A stretch of 64,000 bases of DNA from Mycobacterium sp. 852013-51886_SCH5428379. GTDB taxonomy: Bacteria > Actinomycetota > Actinomycetes > Mycobacteriales > Mycobacteriaceae. Of this stretch, positions 8,437 to 19,030 are shown in pieces. Each line of letters opens with the position of its first letter. Within the stretch, counting starts at the first letter, position 1. The stretch is taken from the NCBI RefSeq assembly GCF_001665575.1, contig NZ_LZSU01000051.1, positions 124,001 to 188,000 on the forward strand, written 5' to 3'. Under the pieces are notes generated by a model, which was not told the DNA's origin, made no database searches, and worked only from the letters and a program-made list of their open reading frames with translations. A program made the translations under genes and the position numbers.

Positions 8437-11400
8437 GTGACGATCTACGAGCACGACAGGGTGTCCACCGGCCGGGACGGAGAGTCCGGAGCCACGTCCA
8501 CCCACGCACTTGTGGATCGGCTGTCCGCCGGCGAGCCCTACGCGGTCGCGTTCGGCGGCCAGGGCAGTGCGTGGCTGGAGACGCTCGAGGAACTGGTGTC
8601 CTCGACCGGTATCGAATCCGAACTCGCCACGCTCGCCGGCGAGGCGCAGCTGCTGCTCGAGCCCGTCGCCCGGGAACTGGTCGTCGTCCGCCCCATCGGC
8701 TTCGAGCCGCTGCAGTGGGTCCGCGCGCTCGCCGCCGAGGAGGCCACGCCGTCGGCCAAGCAGCTGACGTCGGCCGCGGTCTCGGTGCCCGGGGTGCTGC
8801 TCACCCAGATCGCCGCGGTGCGCGCGCTCGCGCGCCAGGGCATGGACCTGCACGAGACGCCACCCGTCGCGATCGCCGGACACTCCCAGGGCGTGCTGGC
8901 CGTCGAGGCACTGCGTGCCTCCGGCGCCAGGGACGTCGAGCTCCTCGCATTGGCGCAGCTGATCGGCGCCGCGGGCACGCTGGTCGCACGCCGCCGCGGC
9001 ATCACCGTGCTCGGTGACCGACCGCCGATGGTCTCGGTCACCAACGCCGACCCCGAGCGCATCTACGAGCTCCTCGAGGAGTTCTCCACCGATGTGCGGA
9101 CCGTCCTGCCGCCGGTGCTCTCGATCCGCAACGGCCGCCGCTCCGTCGTCATCACCGGAACCCCGGAGCAGCTGTCCCGCTTCGAGCTGTACTGCAACCA
9201 GATCGCGGAGAAGGAAGAGGCCGAGCGCAAGAACAAGATCCGCGGCGGCGCCGTCTTCGCGCCGGTGTTCGAGCCCGTGCAGGTCGAGGTCGGCTTCCAC
9301 ACCCCCCGCCTGAGTGACGGCATCGACATCGTCGGCCGCTGGGCCGAAGCCGTCGGCATCGACGTCGCGCTCGCCCGGCACATGACCGAGGCCATCCTCG
9401 TCAAGCAGGTCGACTGGGTCGACGAGGTCACTGCTCTGCATGACGCCGGCGCACGCTGGATTCTCGACCTGGGTCCCGGGGACATCCTGACGCGCCTCAC
9501 CGCGCCCGTCATCCGTGGACTCGGTGTCGGCATCGTGCCGGCGGCCACCCGCGGCGGACAGCGCAACCTGTTCACCGTCGGCGCCGTCCCCGAGGTCGCC
9601 CGCCCCTGGTCGAGCTACGCGCCGACCACCGTGCGACTGCCTGACGGTTCGATCAAACTGTCGACGAAGTTCACCCGGCTGACCGGACGGTCGCCGATCC
9701 TGCTGGCGGGGATGACCCCCACCACGGTCGACGCCAAGATCGTCGCCGCCGCCGCGAACGCCGGCCACTGGGCCGAGTTGGCCGGTGGTGGCCAGGTCAC
9801 AGAGCAGATCTTCAACGACCGCGTCGACGAGCTGGTCGAGCTCCTCGAGCCCGGCCGGGCGATCCAGTTCAACTCGCTGTTCCTCGATCCGTACCTGTGG
9901 AAGCTGCAGCTCGGTGGCAAGCGTCTGGTGCAGAAGGCCCGCCAGGCCGGTGCCCCGATCGACGGCGTCGTCGTCACCGCGGGCATCCCGGACCTCGAAG
10001 AGGCCGTCGCGCTGATCGACGAGCTCAACACCCTGGGCATCAGCCACGTGGTGTTCAAGCCCGGCACCGTCGAGCAGATTCGCTCGGTCATCCGCATCGC
10101 CGCAGAGGTGTCGGCCACACCCGTCATCGTCCACATCGAAGGCGGCCGCGCCGGTGGCCACCACTCGTGGGAGGACCTCGACGACCTGTTGCTCGCGACG
10201 TACTCCGAGCTGCGGTCGAGGTCCAACATCACGATCTGCGTCGGCGGCGGTATCGGCACACCCGAGCGCGCGGCCGAGTACCTGGCCGGCCGCTGGTCGC
10301 AGGTCTACGGCTTCCCGGCCATGCCTGTCGACGGCATTCTCGTCGGCACCGCCGCGATGGCCACCCTCGAGGCCACCACCTCGCCGCAGGTCAAGCAGAT
10401 GCTGGTGGACACCAAGGGCACCGAGCACTGGGTCGGCGCCGGCAAGGCGCAGGGCGGGATGGCCTCCGGGCGCAGCCAGCTCGGCGCCGACATCCACGAG
10501 ATCGACAACGCCGCCTCGCGGTGCGGACGCCTGCTCGACGACGTCGCCGGCGACGCCGACGCGGTCGCCGAGCGCCGCGACGAGATCATCGCCGCGATGG
10601 CCGGGACCGCCAAGCCGTACTTCGGCGACGTGGCGGACATGACCTATCTGCAGTGGCTGCGCCGCTACGTCGAACTCTCGATCGGCGACGGCAGCAGCAC
10701 CGCCGACACCAGCAAAGCCGGGTCCCTGTGGCTCGACATCACCTGGCGCGACCGCTTCCAGCAGATGCTGCAGCGCGCCGAGGCCCGGCTGCATCAGCAG
10801 GACCACGGTCCGATCGACACGCTGTTCGCCTCCGAGGAGCTGCTCGAGGATCCCGAAGCGGCGCTCACAGAGTTGCTGAGCCGCTATCCCGACGCCGAGC
10901 ACGTGCAGCTGCACCCGGCCGATGTGCCGTTCTTCATCCAGCTGTGCAAGATGCTCGGCAAGCCGGTCAACTTCGTGCCCGTCATCGACAAGGACGTGCG
11001 CCGCTGGTGGCGGTCGGACTCGCTGTGGCAGGCCCATGACGCGCGCTACAGCGCCGATCAGGTGTGCATCATCCCCGGCACGCAGGCCGTCGCCGGCATC
11101 ACCCGCGTCGACGAACCCGTCGGTGATCTGCTGGACCGGTTCGAACAGGCCGCCGTGGACGAGGTAATGAGCCACGCACCGCAAGACGGGTCTGCCCCCC
11201 GGCCGGTGATCAGCCGGCGGCAGGGCCGCGTCGACGTCGACGGCCCGCTGGCCGTGCTGCTCGACGCCCCCGACGTGTTGTGGGCCGGCCGCACCGCGGT
11301 CAACCCCGTCCACCGCATCGCCGCGGCCAAGGACTGGCAGGTACGCGACGGGGGCCGCACCGCCACCCATGCGTCGACCGGAGCGCGGCTCGAGGTCGCC

Positions 11401-14400
11401 GGTGATCAGGTCCTGCGGGCAGGAGCGGAGCGACCCGGGGATCAGCACGTCGTGCTGAGCGTCCCGCTGTCGGGCACCTGGATCGAGATCCGCTTCACCC
11501 TGACCGACGTGATCCGCAGCGGCGGCGCGCCGCTGGTGACGACCGAGGACGCCGCGGCCGCGATGCGCGCCGTGCTCGCGATCGCCGCCGGCATTGAAAG
11601 CTCGGGCGGGCCTGCCGATTTGCCTCCCGTTCAGGACGGCACCGCCACGGCGACCGTCGCGTGGGATCCGGAGCTGGTCGCCGACCACACCGGCGTCACC
11701 GCGACCTTCGGCGCGCCGCTCGCGCCGACGCTGACCGTCGTGCCCGACGCGCTGGTCGGCCGCTGCTGGCCCGCCGTGTTCGCCGCCATCGGCTCCGCGG
11801 CCACCGACGCCGGGTTCCCCGTCATCGAGGGTCTGCTCAGCCTGGTCCACCTCGACCATGCCGCCCATCTGCTCGCGGCGCTGCCCGCCGAACCGGCCGA
11901 ACTGACGGTCACCGCGACGGCCGCGACGGCCACCGACACCGAGGTCGGCCGGGTCGTCCCGGTATCGGTCACCGTCACCGGACCCGACGGCACCGCGCTG
12001 GCCACCCTGCAGGAGCGGTTCGCGATCCGCGGCCGCAACGGTGCCGCCGAACTGACCGATCCGCTGCGGGCCGGCGGCGCCATCTCGGCGAACGCCACCG
12101 ACACCCCGCGCCGTCGCCGCCGCGACGTCACGATCGGTGCGCCGGTCGACATGCGGCCGTTCGCGGTCGTCTCCGGTGACCACAACCCGATCCACACCGA
12201 TCGGGCCGCCGCCCTGCTGGCCGGCCTCGAATCGCCGATCGTGCACGGCATGTGGCTCTCGGCCGCCGCCCAGCACGTCGTCACCGCGACCGACGGCAAG
12301 GCCGTGCCGCCGGCCCGGCTCATCGGCTGGACCGCTCGCTTCCTCGGCATGGTGCTGCCCGGCGACGAAATCGACTTCCGGGTCGACCGCGTCGGCGTCG
12401 ACCTCGGCGCCGAGGTGCTCGAGGTGACCGCCAAGGTCGGCACGGATCTGGTGATGTCCGCGACCGCGCGGCTCGCGGCGCCCAAGACTGTCTACGCCTT
12501 CCCCGGCCAGGGCATCCAGCACAAGGGCATGGGCATGGAGGTGCGCTCGCGCTCCAAGGCCGCCCGCAAGGTGTGGGACTCGGCTGACAAGTTCACCCGC
12601 GAGACACTCGGCTTCTCGGTGCTGCACGTCGTGCGCGACAACCCGACCAGCCTCATCGCCTCCGGCGTGCACTACCAGCATCCCGAGGGCGTGCTGTACC
12701 TGACGCAGTTCACCCAGGTCGCCATGGCCACCGTCGCGGCCGCACAGGTCGCCGAGATGCGGGAGCAGGGCGCGTTCGTCGAAGGCGCCATCGCGTGCGG
12801 TCACTCCGTCGGCGAGTACACCGCACTCGCGTGCGTGTCGGGCGTCTACCCGCTCGAGGCGCTGCTCGAGGTGGTGTTCCATCGCGGCAGCAAGATGCAC
12901 GACATCGTGCCGCGCGACGAGCTGGGCCGGTCGAACTATCGGCTGGCCGCGATCCGGCCGAGTCAGATCGACCTCGACGACGACGACGTCAAACAGTTCG
13001 TGGCTGAGGTGTCCCGGAATACCGGTGAATTCCTGGAAATCGTGAACTTCAACCTGCGTGGCTCGCAGTACGCGATCGCCGGCACGGTGCGCGGACTCGA
13101 GGCGCTGGAGGAGGAGATCGAACGGCGCCGCGAGCTCAGCGGCGGCAAGCGGTCCTTCATCCTGGTGCCCGGCATCGACGTGCCGTTCCACTCCTCGGTG
13201 CTGCGGGTCGGTGTCGCCGACTTCCGCCGCTCGCTGGAGCGCGTCATGCCGCGCGACGCCGATCCCGAACTGCTGATCGGCAAGTACATCCCGAACCTGG
13301 TGCCCCGGCCGTTCACGCTGGACCGCGACTTCATCCAGGAAATCCGGGACCTGGTGCCGGCCGAACCGCTCGACGAGATCCTCGCCGATTACGACACCTG
13401 GCGCGAGGAGAAGCCGCGCGAACTGTGCCGCAAGGTTGTGATCGAGCTGCTGGCCTGGCAGTTCGCCAGCCCGGTCCGGTGGATCGAGACCCAGGATCTG
13501 CTGTTCATCGAGGAGGCCGCTGGCGGACTCGGTGTGGAGCGGTTCGTCGAGATCGGCGTGAAGTCCGCGCCGACCGTCGCGGGCCTGGCCACCAACACGC
13601 TGAAGCTGCCGGAGTACTCGCACAGCACGGTCGAGGTGCTCAACAGTGAGCGGGACGCCGCGGTGCTGTTCGCCAGTGATGAGGATCCGGCGGAGGATCC
13701 GATCGATCTGCCCGCTGCCGAGCCGGAGGCCGCGGCACCTGCCGCACCCGCCGCGGAATCCGCCGCTCCCGCACCGGCGGCCGCGCCGTCGGGCGGGCCC
13801 CGCCCCGAGGATCTGGTGTTCGACGCCGCCGATGCCACCGTCGCGCTGATCGCGCTGTCGGCGAAGATGCGGCTGGACCAGATCGAAGGGCTCGATTCGA
13901 TCGAGACGATCACCGACGGTGCGTCGTCGCGGCGCAACCAGCTGCTCGTCGACCTCGGCTCCGAGCTCAACCTGGGCGCCATCGACGGTGCGGCGGAAGC
14001 CGATCTGGGTGCGCTCAAGGGTCAGGTCACCAAGCTGGCCCGCACCTACAAGCCGTTCGGGCCGGTTCTGACGGACGCGATCAACGATCAGCTCCGCACG
14101 GTGTTCGGACCGTCGGGCAAGCGCCCGGCCTACATCGCCGAACGCGTCACCAAGACCTGGGAACTCGGCCCCGGCTGGGCCAAGCACGTCACCGCCGAGG
14201 TGGCGCTGGGTACCCGCGAGGGCAGCAGTGTCCGCGGCGGCGCACTGGGCGGTCTGCACGAGGGTGCGCTGGCCGACGTGGCTGCGGTCGACAAGACCAT
14301 CGATGCCGCGGTCGCCGCGGTCGGTGCCCGCAGGGGCGTGTCGGTGTCGCTGCCGTCGGCCGGTGGTGCCGCGGGTGGCGTGGTCGACTCGGCCGCGCTG

Positions 14401-17400
14401 GCCGAGTTCGCCGAGACGGTCACCGGTCCCGATGGTGTGCTGGCCTCGGCCGCCCGCCTGGTGCTCGGTCAGCTCGGCCTCGAGAACGCCGTCAGCGCAC
14501 CGGAGTCCGCGACCGACGCCGACCTGATCGATCTGGTCACCGCCGAACTCGGTTCGGACTGGCCGCGTCTGGTGGCACCGGCGTTCGACGCGCGCAAAGC
14601 CGTGGTGTTCGACGACCGCTGGGCCAGTGCGCGTGAGGATCTCGTCAAGATCTGGCTCGCCGACGAGGACGATGTCGACGCCGACTGGCAGCACCTGTCC
14701 GAGCGCTTCGAAGGCGCGGGCCATGTGGTCGCCACCCAGGCGACGTGGTGGCAGGGGCGTGCCCTTGCGGCCGGCCGTCAGATTCACGCGTCGCTGTTCG
14801 GCAGGATCGCCGCGGGCGCCGAGAACCCCGGCCGGGGTCGCTACAGCGACGAGGTCGCCGTGGTGACCGGTGCGTCGAAGGGTTCGATCGCCTCGGCCGT
14901 GGTGGGACAGTTGCTCGACGGCGGCGCCACGGTCGTCGCGACCACGTCGCGCCTCGACGACGCCCGGCTGGACTTCTACAAGAAGCTCTACCGCGACCAC
15001 GCCCGGTTCGGCGCGACGCTGTGGGTGGTGCCGGCCAACATGGCGTCCTACTCCGATATCGACGCGCTGGTGTCGTGGGTCGGTTCCGAACAGGCCGAGA
15101 ACCTGGGCCCGAAGTCGATCCACCTCAAGGACGCGCAGACCCCGACGCTGCTGTTCCCGTTCGCCGCACCCCGGGTCGCCGGCGACATGTCCGAGGCCGG
15201 TTCGCGCTCGGAGATGGAGATGAAGGTGCTCCTGTGGGCCGTGCAGCGGCTCATCGGCGGACTCTCGTCGATCGGCGCGGAGCGCGACATCGCCTCCCGA
15301 TTGCACGTCGTGCTCCCGGGTTCACCGAACCGCGGCATGTTCGGCGGTGACGGCGCCTACGGCGAGGCCAAAGCCGCGCTCGACGCGCTGGTGACCCGAT
15401 GGAACGCCGAATCGTCCTGGGCGCAGCGTGTTTCGCTCGCTCACGCGCTGATCGGCTGGACCAAGGGCACCGGCCTGATGGGGCACAACGACGCCATCGT
15501 CGGCGCTGTCGAAGAGGCCGGTGTGCGGACGTACACCACCGCGGAGATGGCTTCGATGCTGTTGTCGCTGTGCGATATCGAATCGAAGGTCGCCGCGGCA
15601 CGCGCGCCCATCGAGGCCGATCTGACCGGCGGCCTCGGCGACGTCGAGCTCGACATGGCCGCGCTGGCCGCCAAGGCCCGCGAGGACATGGCCGGCGGCG
15701 CTCCCACCGACGACGAGGTGGACGGATCCGCGGTGGGCACCATCGCCGCGCTGCCGTCGCCGCCGCGCACGCATTCGCCCGCACCCGCACCCGAGTGGGC
15801 CGACATCGACGTCGACCCCGCGGACCTGGTGGTCATCGTCGGTGGCGCGGAGCTCGGGCCCTACGGTTCGTCGCGGACGCGCTACGAGATGGAGGTCGAC
15901 AACGAGTTGTCGGCGGCCGGTGTGCTCGAGTTGGCGTGGACCACAGGTCTTCTCACGTGGGAGGACGATCCGAAGCCGGGTTGGTACGACACGGCCAGCG
16001 GTGAGCTCGTGCCCGAGGAGGAGCTGGTCGAGCGCTACCACGACGCGGTCGTCGAAAGATGCGGAATTCGCGAGTTCGTTGATGACGGTGCGATCGATCC
16101 CGATCACGCCTCACCGCTGTTGGTCAGTGTCTTCCTGGACAAGGACTTCTCGTTCGTGGTGTCCTCCGAGGAGGAGGCGCGCCAGTTCGTCGAGTACGAC
16201 CCGGAGCACACGGTGGTCCGTCCGGTCCCGGATTCCGGTGACTGGCAGGTGATCCGCAAGGCGGGCACCGAGATCCGCGTGCCGCGCAAGACGAAGCTGT
16301 CCCGCACGGTCGGCGCGCAGATCCCCACCGGCTTCGATCCGACGGTGTGGGGCATCACGCCCGACATGGCGAACTCGATCGACCGGGTGGCGCTGTGGAA
16401 CATCGTTGCGACGGTCGATGCATTCCTGTCCTCGGGATTCACGCCGACCGAACTCATGCGCTGGGTGCATCCCAGCCTGGTTGCCTCGACGCAGGGCACC
16501 GGTATGGGCGGTATGACATCGATGCAGACGATGTACCACGGCAACCTGCTCGGTCGGAACAAGCCGAACGACATCTTGCAGGAGGTCTTGCCGAACGTCG
16601 TTGCTGCGCACGTGGTTCAGTCCTACATCGGTAGCTACGGCGCGATGATCCACCCGGTCGGCGCATGTGCGACCGCGGCGGTGTCCGTCGAAGAGGGTGT
16701 GGACAAGATCCGCTTGGGCAAGGCCGAACTCGTCGTGGCCGGGGGCTTCGACGACCTGACGCTCGAGGCGATCATCGGCTTCGGCGACATGGCGGCCACC
16801 GCCGACACCCAGATGATGCGCGCCAAGGGCATCAGCGACTCGAAGTTCTCCCGTGCCAACGACCGTCGTCGTCTCGGCTTCGTCGAGGCGCAGGGCGGCG
16901 GCACGATCCTGCTGGCCCGCGGCGATCTCGCGGTCAAGATGGGTCTGCCGGTGCTAGCGGTCGTCGGGTACGCGCAGAGCTTCGCCGACGGTGTGCACAC
17001 ATCGATTCCGGCGCCGGGTCTCGGTGCGCTGGGCGCCGGTCGGGGCGGTAGGGATTCGGTGCTGGCGCGGTCGCTGGCGAAGCTGGGGGTGGGCGCCGAC
17101 GACGTCGCGGTGGTCTACAAGCACGACACCTCCACGCTGGCCAACGATCCCAACGAGACGGAACTGCATGAGCGGCTTGCCGATTCGATGGGCCGATCGC
17201 CGGGCAACCCGCTGTTCATCGTCAGCCAGAAGACGCTGACCGGCCACGCCAAGGGCGGTGCCGCGGTGTTCCAGATGATGGGGCTGTGCCAGGTCTTGCG
17301 CGACGGGGTGATCCCGCCCAACCGCAGCCTGGACTGCGTGGACGACGAGATGGCCACGTCCGGGCACTTCGTCTGGCCGCGCGAGACGCTGCGGCTCGGA

Positions 17401-17718
17401 GAGAAGTTCCCGCTCAAGGCCGGTCTGGTCACCAGCCTCGGCTTCGGGCACGTGTCGGGTCTGATCGCGCTGGTGCATCCGCAGGCGTTCCTCGCCTCGC
17501 TCGATGCGGAGCAGCGCGCGGACTACCTTCGCCGGGCCGAACAGCGCACGCTGGCCGGTCAGCGCAGGCTGGCGTCGGCGATCGCCGGCGGCAGGCCGAT
17601 GTACGAGCGGCCCGCCGGACGCCGCTTCGACGACGATTCGTCGGAGAAGCGTCAGGAGGCAGCGATGTTGCTCGACGCGACCGCCCGCCTCGGTGAGGAC
17701 GGCGTGTATGTGCGGTAG
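8437..17718 (+). CDS. fas: Type I fatty acid synthase (FAS-I)
   Basis: A 3093-residue cytosolic multienzyme that makes C16-C26 acyl-CoAs from acetyl- and malonyl-CoA, feeding phospholipids and mycolate synthesis. Domains in order are as follows. Acetyltransferase has GHSQG with Ser150. Enoyl reductase has SPILLAGMTPTTVDAKI near 420. The hot-dog dehydratase has SGDHNPIHTD with His1249. Malonyl/palmitoyl transferase has GHSVGEYTALA with Ser1457. An Ala/Pro-rich linker of about 40 residues precedes ACP, with GLDSIE and phosphopantetheine site Ser1821. Ketoreductase has VTGASKGSIA near 2140. Ketosynthase has Cys2744 in HPVGACATA, His2896 and His2937. The GTG start follows AGGAGATGGGAAAG. acpS follows after 9 bp. 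A 27-bp element also found in fadE19 lies between the enoyl reductase and dehydratase regions. Confidence 0.98.
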   Translation: MTIYEHDRVSTGRDGESGATSTHALVDRLSAGEPYAVAFGGQGSAWLETLEELVSSTGIESELATLAGEAQLLLEPVARELVVVRPIGFEPLQWVRALAAEEATPSAKQLTSAAVSVPGVLLTQIAAVRALARQGMDLHETPPVAIAGHSQGVLAVEALRASGARDVELLALAQLIGAAGTLVARRRGITVLGDRPPMVSVTNADPERIYELLEEFSTDVRTVLPPVLSIRNGRRSVVITGTPEQLSRFELYCNQIAEKEEAERKNKIRGGAVFAPVFEPVQVEVGFHTPRLSDGIDIVGRWAEAVGIDVALARHMTEAILVKQVDWVDEVTALHDAGARWILDLGPGDILTRLTAPVIRGLGVGIVPAATRGGQRNLFTVGAVPEVARPWSSYAPTTVRLPDGSIKLSTKFTRLTGRSPILLAGMTPTTVDAKIVAAAANAGHWAELAGGGQVTEQIFNDRVDELVELLEPGRAIQFNSLFLDPYLWKLQLGGKRLVQKARQAGAPIDGVVVTAGIPDLEEAVALIDELNTLGISHVVFKPGTVEQIRSVIRIAAEVSATPVIVHIEGGRAGGHHSWEDLDDLLLATYSELRSRSNITICVGGGIGTPERAAEYLAGRWSQVYGFPAMPVDGILVGTAAMATLEATTSPQVKQMLVDTKGTEHWVGAGKAQGGMASGRSQLGADIHEIDNAASRCGRLLDDVAGDADAVAERRDEIIAAMAGTAKPYFGDVADMTYLQWLRRYVELSIGDGSSTADTSKAGSLWLDITWRDRFQQMLQRAEARLHQQDHGPIDTLFASEELLEDPEAALTELLSRYPDAEHVQLHPADVPFFIQLCKMLGKPVNFVPVIDKDVRRWWRSDSLWQAHDARYSADQVCIIPGTQAVAGITRVDEPVGDLLDRFEQAAVDEVMSHAPQDGSAPRPVISRRQGRVDVDGPLAVLLDAPDVLWAGRTAVNPVHRIAAAKDWQVRDGGRTATHASTGARLEVAGDQVLRAGAERPGDQHVVLSVPLSGTWIEIRFTLTDVIRSGGAPLVTTEDAAAAMRAVLAIAAGIESSGGPADLPPVQDGTATATVAWDPELVADHTGVTATFGAPLAPTLTVVPDALVGRCWPAVFAAIGSAATDAGFPVIEGLLSLVHLDHAAHLLAALPAEPAELTVTATAATATDTEVGRVVPVSVTVTGPDGTALATLQERFAIRGRNGAAELTDPLRAGGAISANATDTPRRRRRDVTIGAPVDMRPFAVVSGDHNPIHTDRAAALLAGLESPIVHGMWLSAAAQHVVTATDGKAVPPARLIGWTARFLGMVLPGDEIDFRVDRVGVDLGAEVLEVTAKVGTDLVMSATARLAAPKTVYAFPGQGIQHKGMGMEVRSRSKAARKVWDSADKFTRETLGFSVLHVVRDNPTSLIASGVHYQHPEGVLYLTQFTQVAMATVAAAQVAEMREQGAFVEGAIACGHSVGEYTALACVSGVYPLEALLEVVFHRGSKMHDIVPRDELGRSNYRLAAIRPSQIDLDDDDVKQFVAEVSRNTGEFLEIVNFNLRGSQYAIAGTVRGLEALEEEIERRRELSGGKRSFILVPGIDVPFHSSVLRVGVADFRRSLERVMPRDADPELLIGKYIPNLVPRPFTLDRDFIQEIRDLVPAEPLDEILADYDTWREEKPRELCRKVVIELLAWQFASPVRWIETQDLLFIEEAAGGLGVERFVEIGVKSAPTVAGLATNTLKLPEYSHSTVEVLNSERDAAVLFASDEDPAEDPIDLPAAEPEAAAPAAPAAESAAPAPAAAPSGGPRPEDLVFDAADATVALIALSAKMRLDQIEGLDSIETITDGASSRRNQLLVDLGSELNLGAIDGAAEADLGALKGQVTKLARTYKPFGPVLTDAINDQLRTVFGPSGKRPAYIAERVTKTWELGPGWAKHVTAEVALGTREGSSVRGGALGGLHEGALADVAAVDKTIDAAVAAVGARRGVSVSLPSAGGAAGGVVDSAALAEFAETVTGPDGVLASAARLVLGQLGLENAVSAPESATDADLIDLVTAELGSDWPRLVAPAFDARKAVVFDDRWASAREDLVKIWLADEDDVDADWQHLSERFEGAGHVVATQATWWQGRALAAGRQIHASLFGRIAAGAENPGRGRYSDEVAVVTGASKGSIASAVVGQLLDGGATVVATTSRLDDARLDFYKKLYRDHARFGATLWVVPANMASYSDIDALVSWVGSEQAENLGPKSIHLKDAQTPTLLFPFAAPRVAGDMSEAGSRSEMEMKVLLWAVQRLIGGLSSIGAERDIASRLHVVLPGSPNRGMFGGDGAYGEAKAALDALVTRWNAESSWAQRVSLAHALIGWTKGTGLMGHNDAIVGAVEEAGVRTYTTAEMASMLLSLCDIESKVAAARAPIEADLTGGLGDVELDMAALAAKAREDMAGGAPTDDEVDGSAVGTIAALPSPPRTHSPAPAPEWADIDVDPADLVVIVGGAELGPYGSSRTRYEMEVDNELSAAGVLELAWTTGLLTWEDDPKPGWYDTASGELVPEEELVERYHDAVVERCGIREFVDDGAIDPDHASPLLVSVFLDKDFSFVVSSEEEARQFVEYDPEHTVVRPVPDSGDWQVIRKAGTEIRVPRKTKLSRTVGAQIPTGFDPTVWGITPDMANSIDRVALWNIVATVDAFLSSGFTPTELMRWVHPSLVASTQGTGMGGMTSMQTMYHGNLLGRNKPNDILQEVLPNVVAAHVVQSYIGSYGAMIHPVGACATAAVSVEEGVDKIRLGKAELVVAGGFDDLTLEAIIGFGDMAATADTQMMRAKGISDSKFSRANDRRRLGFVEAQGGGTILLARGDLAVKMGLPVLAVVGYAQSFADGVHTSIPAPGLGALGAGRGGRDSVLARSLAKLGVGADDVAVVYKHDTSTLANDPNETELHERLADSMGRSPGNPLFIVSQKTLTGHAKGGAAVFQMMGLCQVLRDGVIPPNRSLDCVDDEMATSGHFVWPRETLRLGEKFPLKAGLVTSLGFGHVSGLIALVHPQAFLASLDAEQRADYLRRAEQRTLAGQRRLASAIAGGRPMYERPAGRRFDDDSSEKRQEAAMLLDATARLGEDGVYVR
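11415..11441. repeat. Dispersed 27-bp element, copy in fas
   Basis: This 27-bp stretch contains GCAGGAGCGGAGCGACCCGG and matches the copy at 33832-33858 at 25 of 27 positions. Here it is read as R-A-G-A-E-R-P-G in a low-conservation linker of FAS. In fadE19 the same DNA is in another frame, so the conservation is at the DNA level. Confidence 0.6.
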
Positions 17719-17727
17719 TTTGCGCGC

Positions 17728-18120
17728 ATGGCGATAGTCGGGGTGGGGATCGACCTGGTCTCCATTCCGGACTTCGCCGAGCAGGTGGACCAGCCGGGCA
17801 CAGTGTTCGCGGAGACGTTCACGCCGGGGGAGCGCCGCGACGCCGCCGACAAGAGTTCGTCGGCGGCGCGGCACCTGGCAGCCCGCTGGGCGGCGAAGGA
17901 AGCGGTGATCAAGGCCTGGTCGGGTTCACGGTTCTCCAAGCGTCCGGTGCTGCCCGAGGGCATCCACCGCGACATCGAGGTGGTGACCGACATGTGGGGC
18001 AGGCCGAAGGTGCGCCTGAGCGGCGACATCGCCGACCACCTGCGCGAGGCGACCATCCACGTGTCGCTGACCCACGACGGGGACACCGCGGCCGCGGTCG
18101 CGATCATCGAAGAGCCGTAG
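17728..18120 (+). CDS. acpS: Holo-[acyl-carrier-protein] synthase
   Basis: A 130-residue 4'-phosphopantetheinyl transferase that moves the CoA arm to the ACP serine of FAS-I (and FAS-II AcpM). The metal-binding Asp9 is in GVGIDLVSI and Glu58 in RWAAKEAVIKAW. The SLTHDGDTAAAVA C-terminal strand is typical of AcpS. The length fits the family (about 130). ATG at 17728 lies 9 bp after the fas stop, so the two genes are one transcriptional unit, as throughout mycobacteria. That places modification enzyme and substrate under the same control. Confidence 0.97.
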   Translation: MAIVGVGIDLVSIPDFAEQVDQPGTVFAETFTPGERRDAADKSSSAARHLAARWAAKEAVIKAWSGSRFSKRPVLPEGIHRDIEVVTDMWGRPKVRLSGDIADHLREATIHVSLTHDGDTAAAVAIIEEP

Positions 18121-18194
18121 CCCTCGTTTCCGCATGGTCGCCCGGCATCCGGGTACTCGGGCATCGCCCTGTCGCCCGACCGTGAGGACACACT

Positions 18195-19013
18195 GTGGCC
18201 GAAGCCAGCCAACGCGAGCTCGGTGATTCCGACAGCCCCATCGAGGACGCGCTCGAGCACGCCTTCGAGCGGATGGTCGACGAAGGCACCCAGCGCCTGC
18301 ACCGTGGCTGGCGCGAGGTCCTGGTCACCGGCTTCTTCGGCGGTACCGAGATCGCCGTCGGCGTCCTCGCCTATCTGTCCGTGCTGCATGCCACCGGAAA
18401 CCCGCTGCTCGCTGGTCTGGCGTTCTCGATCGGTTTCCTGGCGCTGCTGCTCGGCCGCAGCGAGTTGTTCACCGAGGGCTTCCTGGTCCCGGTGACCACG
18501 GTCGTCGCCAAACGCGCGCATTTCGGCCAGCTGCTGAAACTCTGGGGCGGCACACTCGTCGCCAACCTCGTGGGCGGCTGGGTCCTCATGTGGCTGATCA
18601 TGGCGGCGTACCCGAAGCTGCACGAGAAGACGGTCGAGTCGGCGAGCCACTACGTATTCGCCCCGCTGAACCTCGAGTCGGTGGCGTTGGCGCTGCTGGG
18701 CGGCATGGTGATCACGTTGATGACGCGCATGCAGCACGGCACCGACGCGGTGATCGGGAAGATCGCCGCCGCGGTCGCCGGGGGCTTCCTGCTGGCCGGC
18801 CTGCAGATGTTCCACTCCATCCTGGATTCGCTGCTGATCTTCGGCGCGCTGATCACCGGCCAGGCCGCGTTCGGCTACTGGGACTGGTTGGCCTGGTTCA
18901 GCTACACCGCTGTCCTCAACGTCGTCGGCGGGCTGGTCTTGGTGACCCTGCTGCGGTTGTTGCGGAGCAAGGACCGCCTGGAGCAGGAGCGCAACGAAGC
19001 CGAAAAGGACTGA
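18195..19013 (+). CDS. Formate/nitrite transporter (FNT) family channel
   Basis: A 272-residue membrane protein with six predicted transmembrane helices. FNT-like features include GFFGGTEIAVGVLAYLSVL near residue 46, a LLGRSELFTEGFLVPVT segment (broken helix) and LKLWGGTLVANLVGGWVL. A charged N-terminal tail of about 40 residues and a basic C-terminal tail are cytosolic. FNT proteins are pentameric channels for formate, nitrite, hydrosulfide or lactate; which anion is carried here is not readable. GTG at 18195 is preceded by GAGGAC. It sits between acpS and the peptidase and is probably an insertion relative to the M. tuberculosis order recalled. Confidence 0.85.
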   Translation: MAEASQRELGDSDSPIEDALEHAFERMVDEGTQRLHRGWREVLVTGFFGGTEIAVGVLAYLSVLHATGNPLLAGLAFSIGFLALLLGRSELFTEGFLVPVTTVVAKRAHFGQLLKLWGGTLVANLVGGWVLMWLIMAAYPKLHEKTVESASHYVFAPLNLESVALALLGGMVITLMTRMQHGTDAVIGKIAAAVAGGFLLAGLQMFHSILDSLLIFGALITGQAAFGYWDWLAWFSYTAVLNVVGGLVLVTLLRLLRSKDRLEQERNEAEKD

Positions 19014-19030
19014 GCATTAACCTCGGTGCC

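Noticed and set aside
8254..15306. Open frame of 2350 codons antisense to fas
   Set aside because: Very long stop-free antisense frames are expected in GC-rich genes with third-position G/C bias. Its product is Arg/Gly/His-rich without any domain, and the sense frame is clearly FAS-I.
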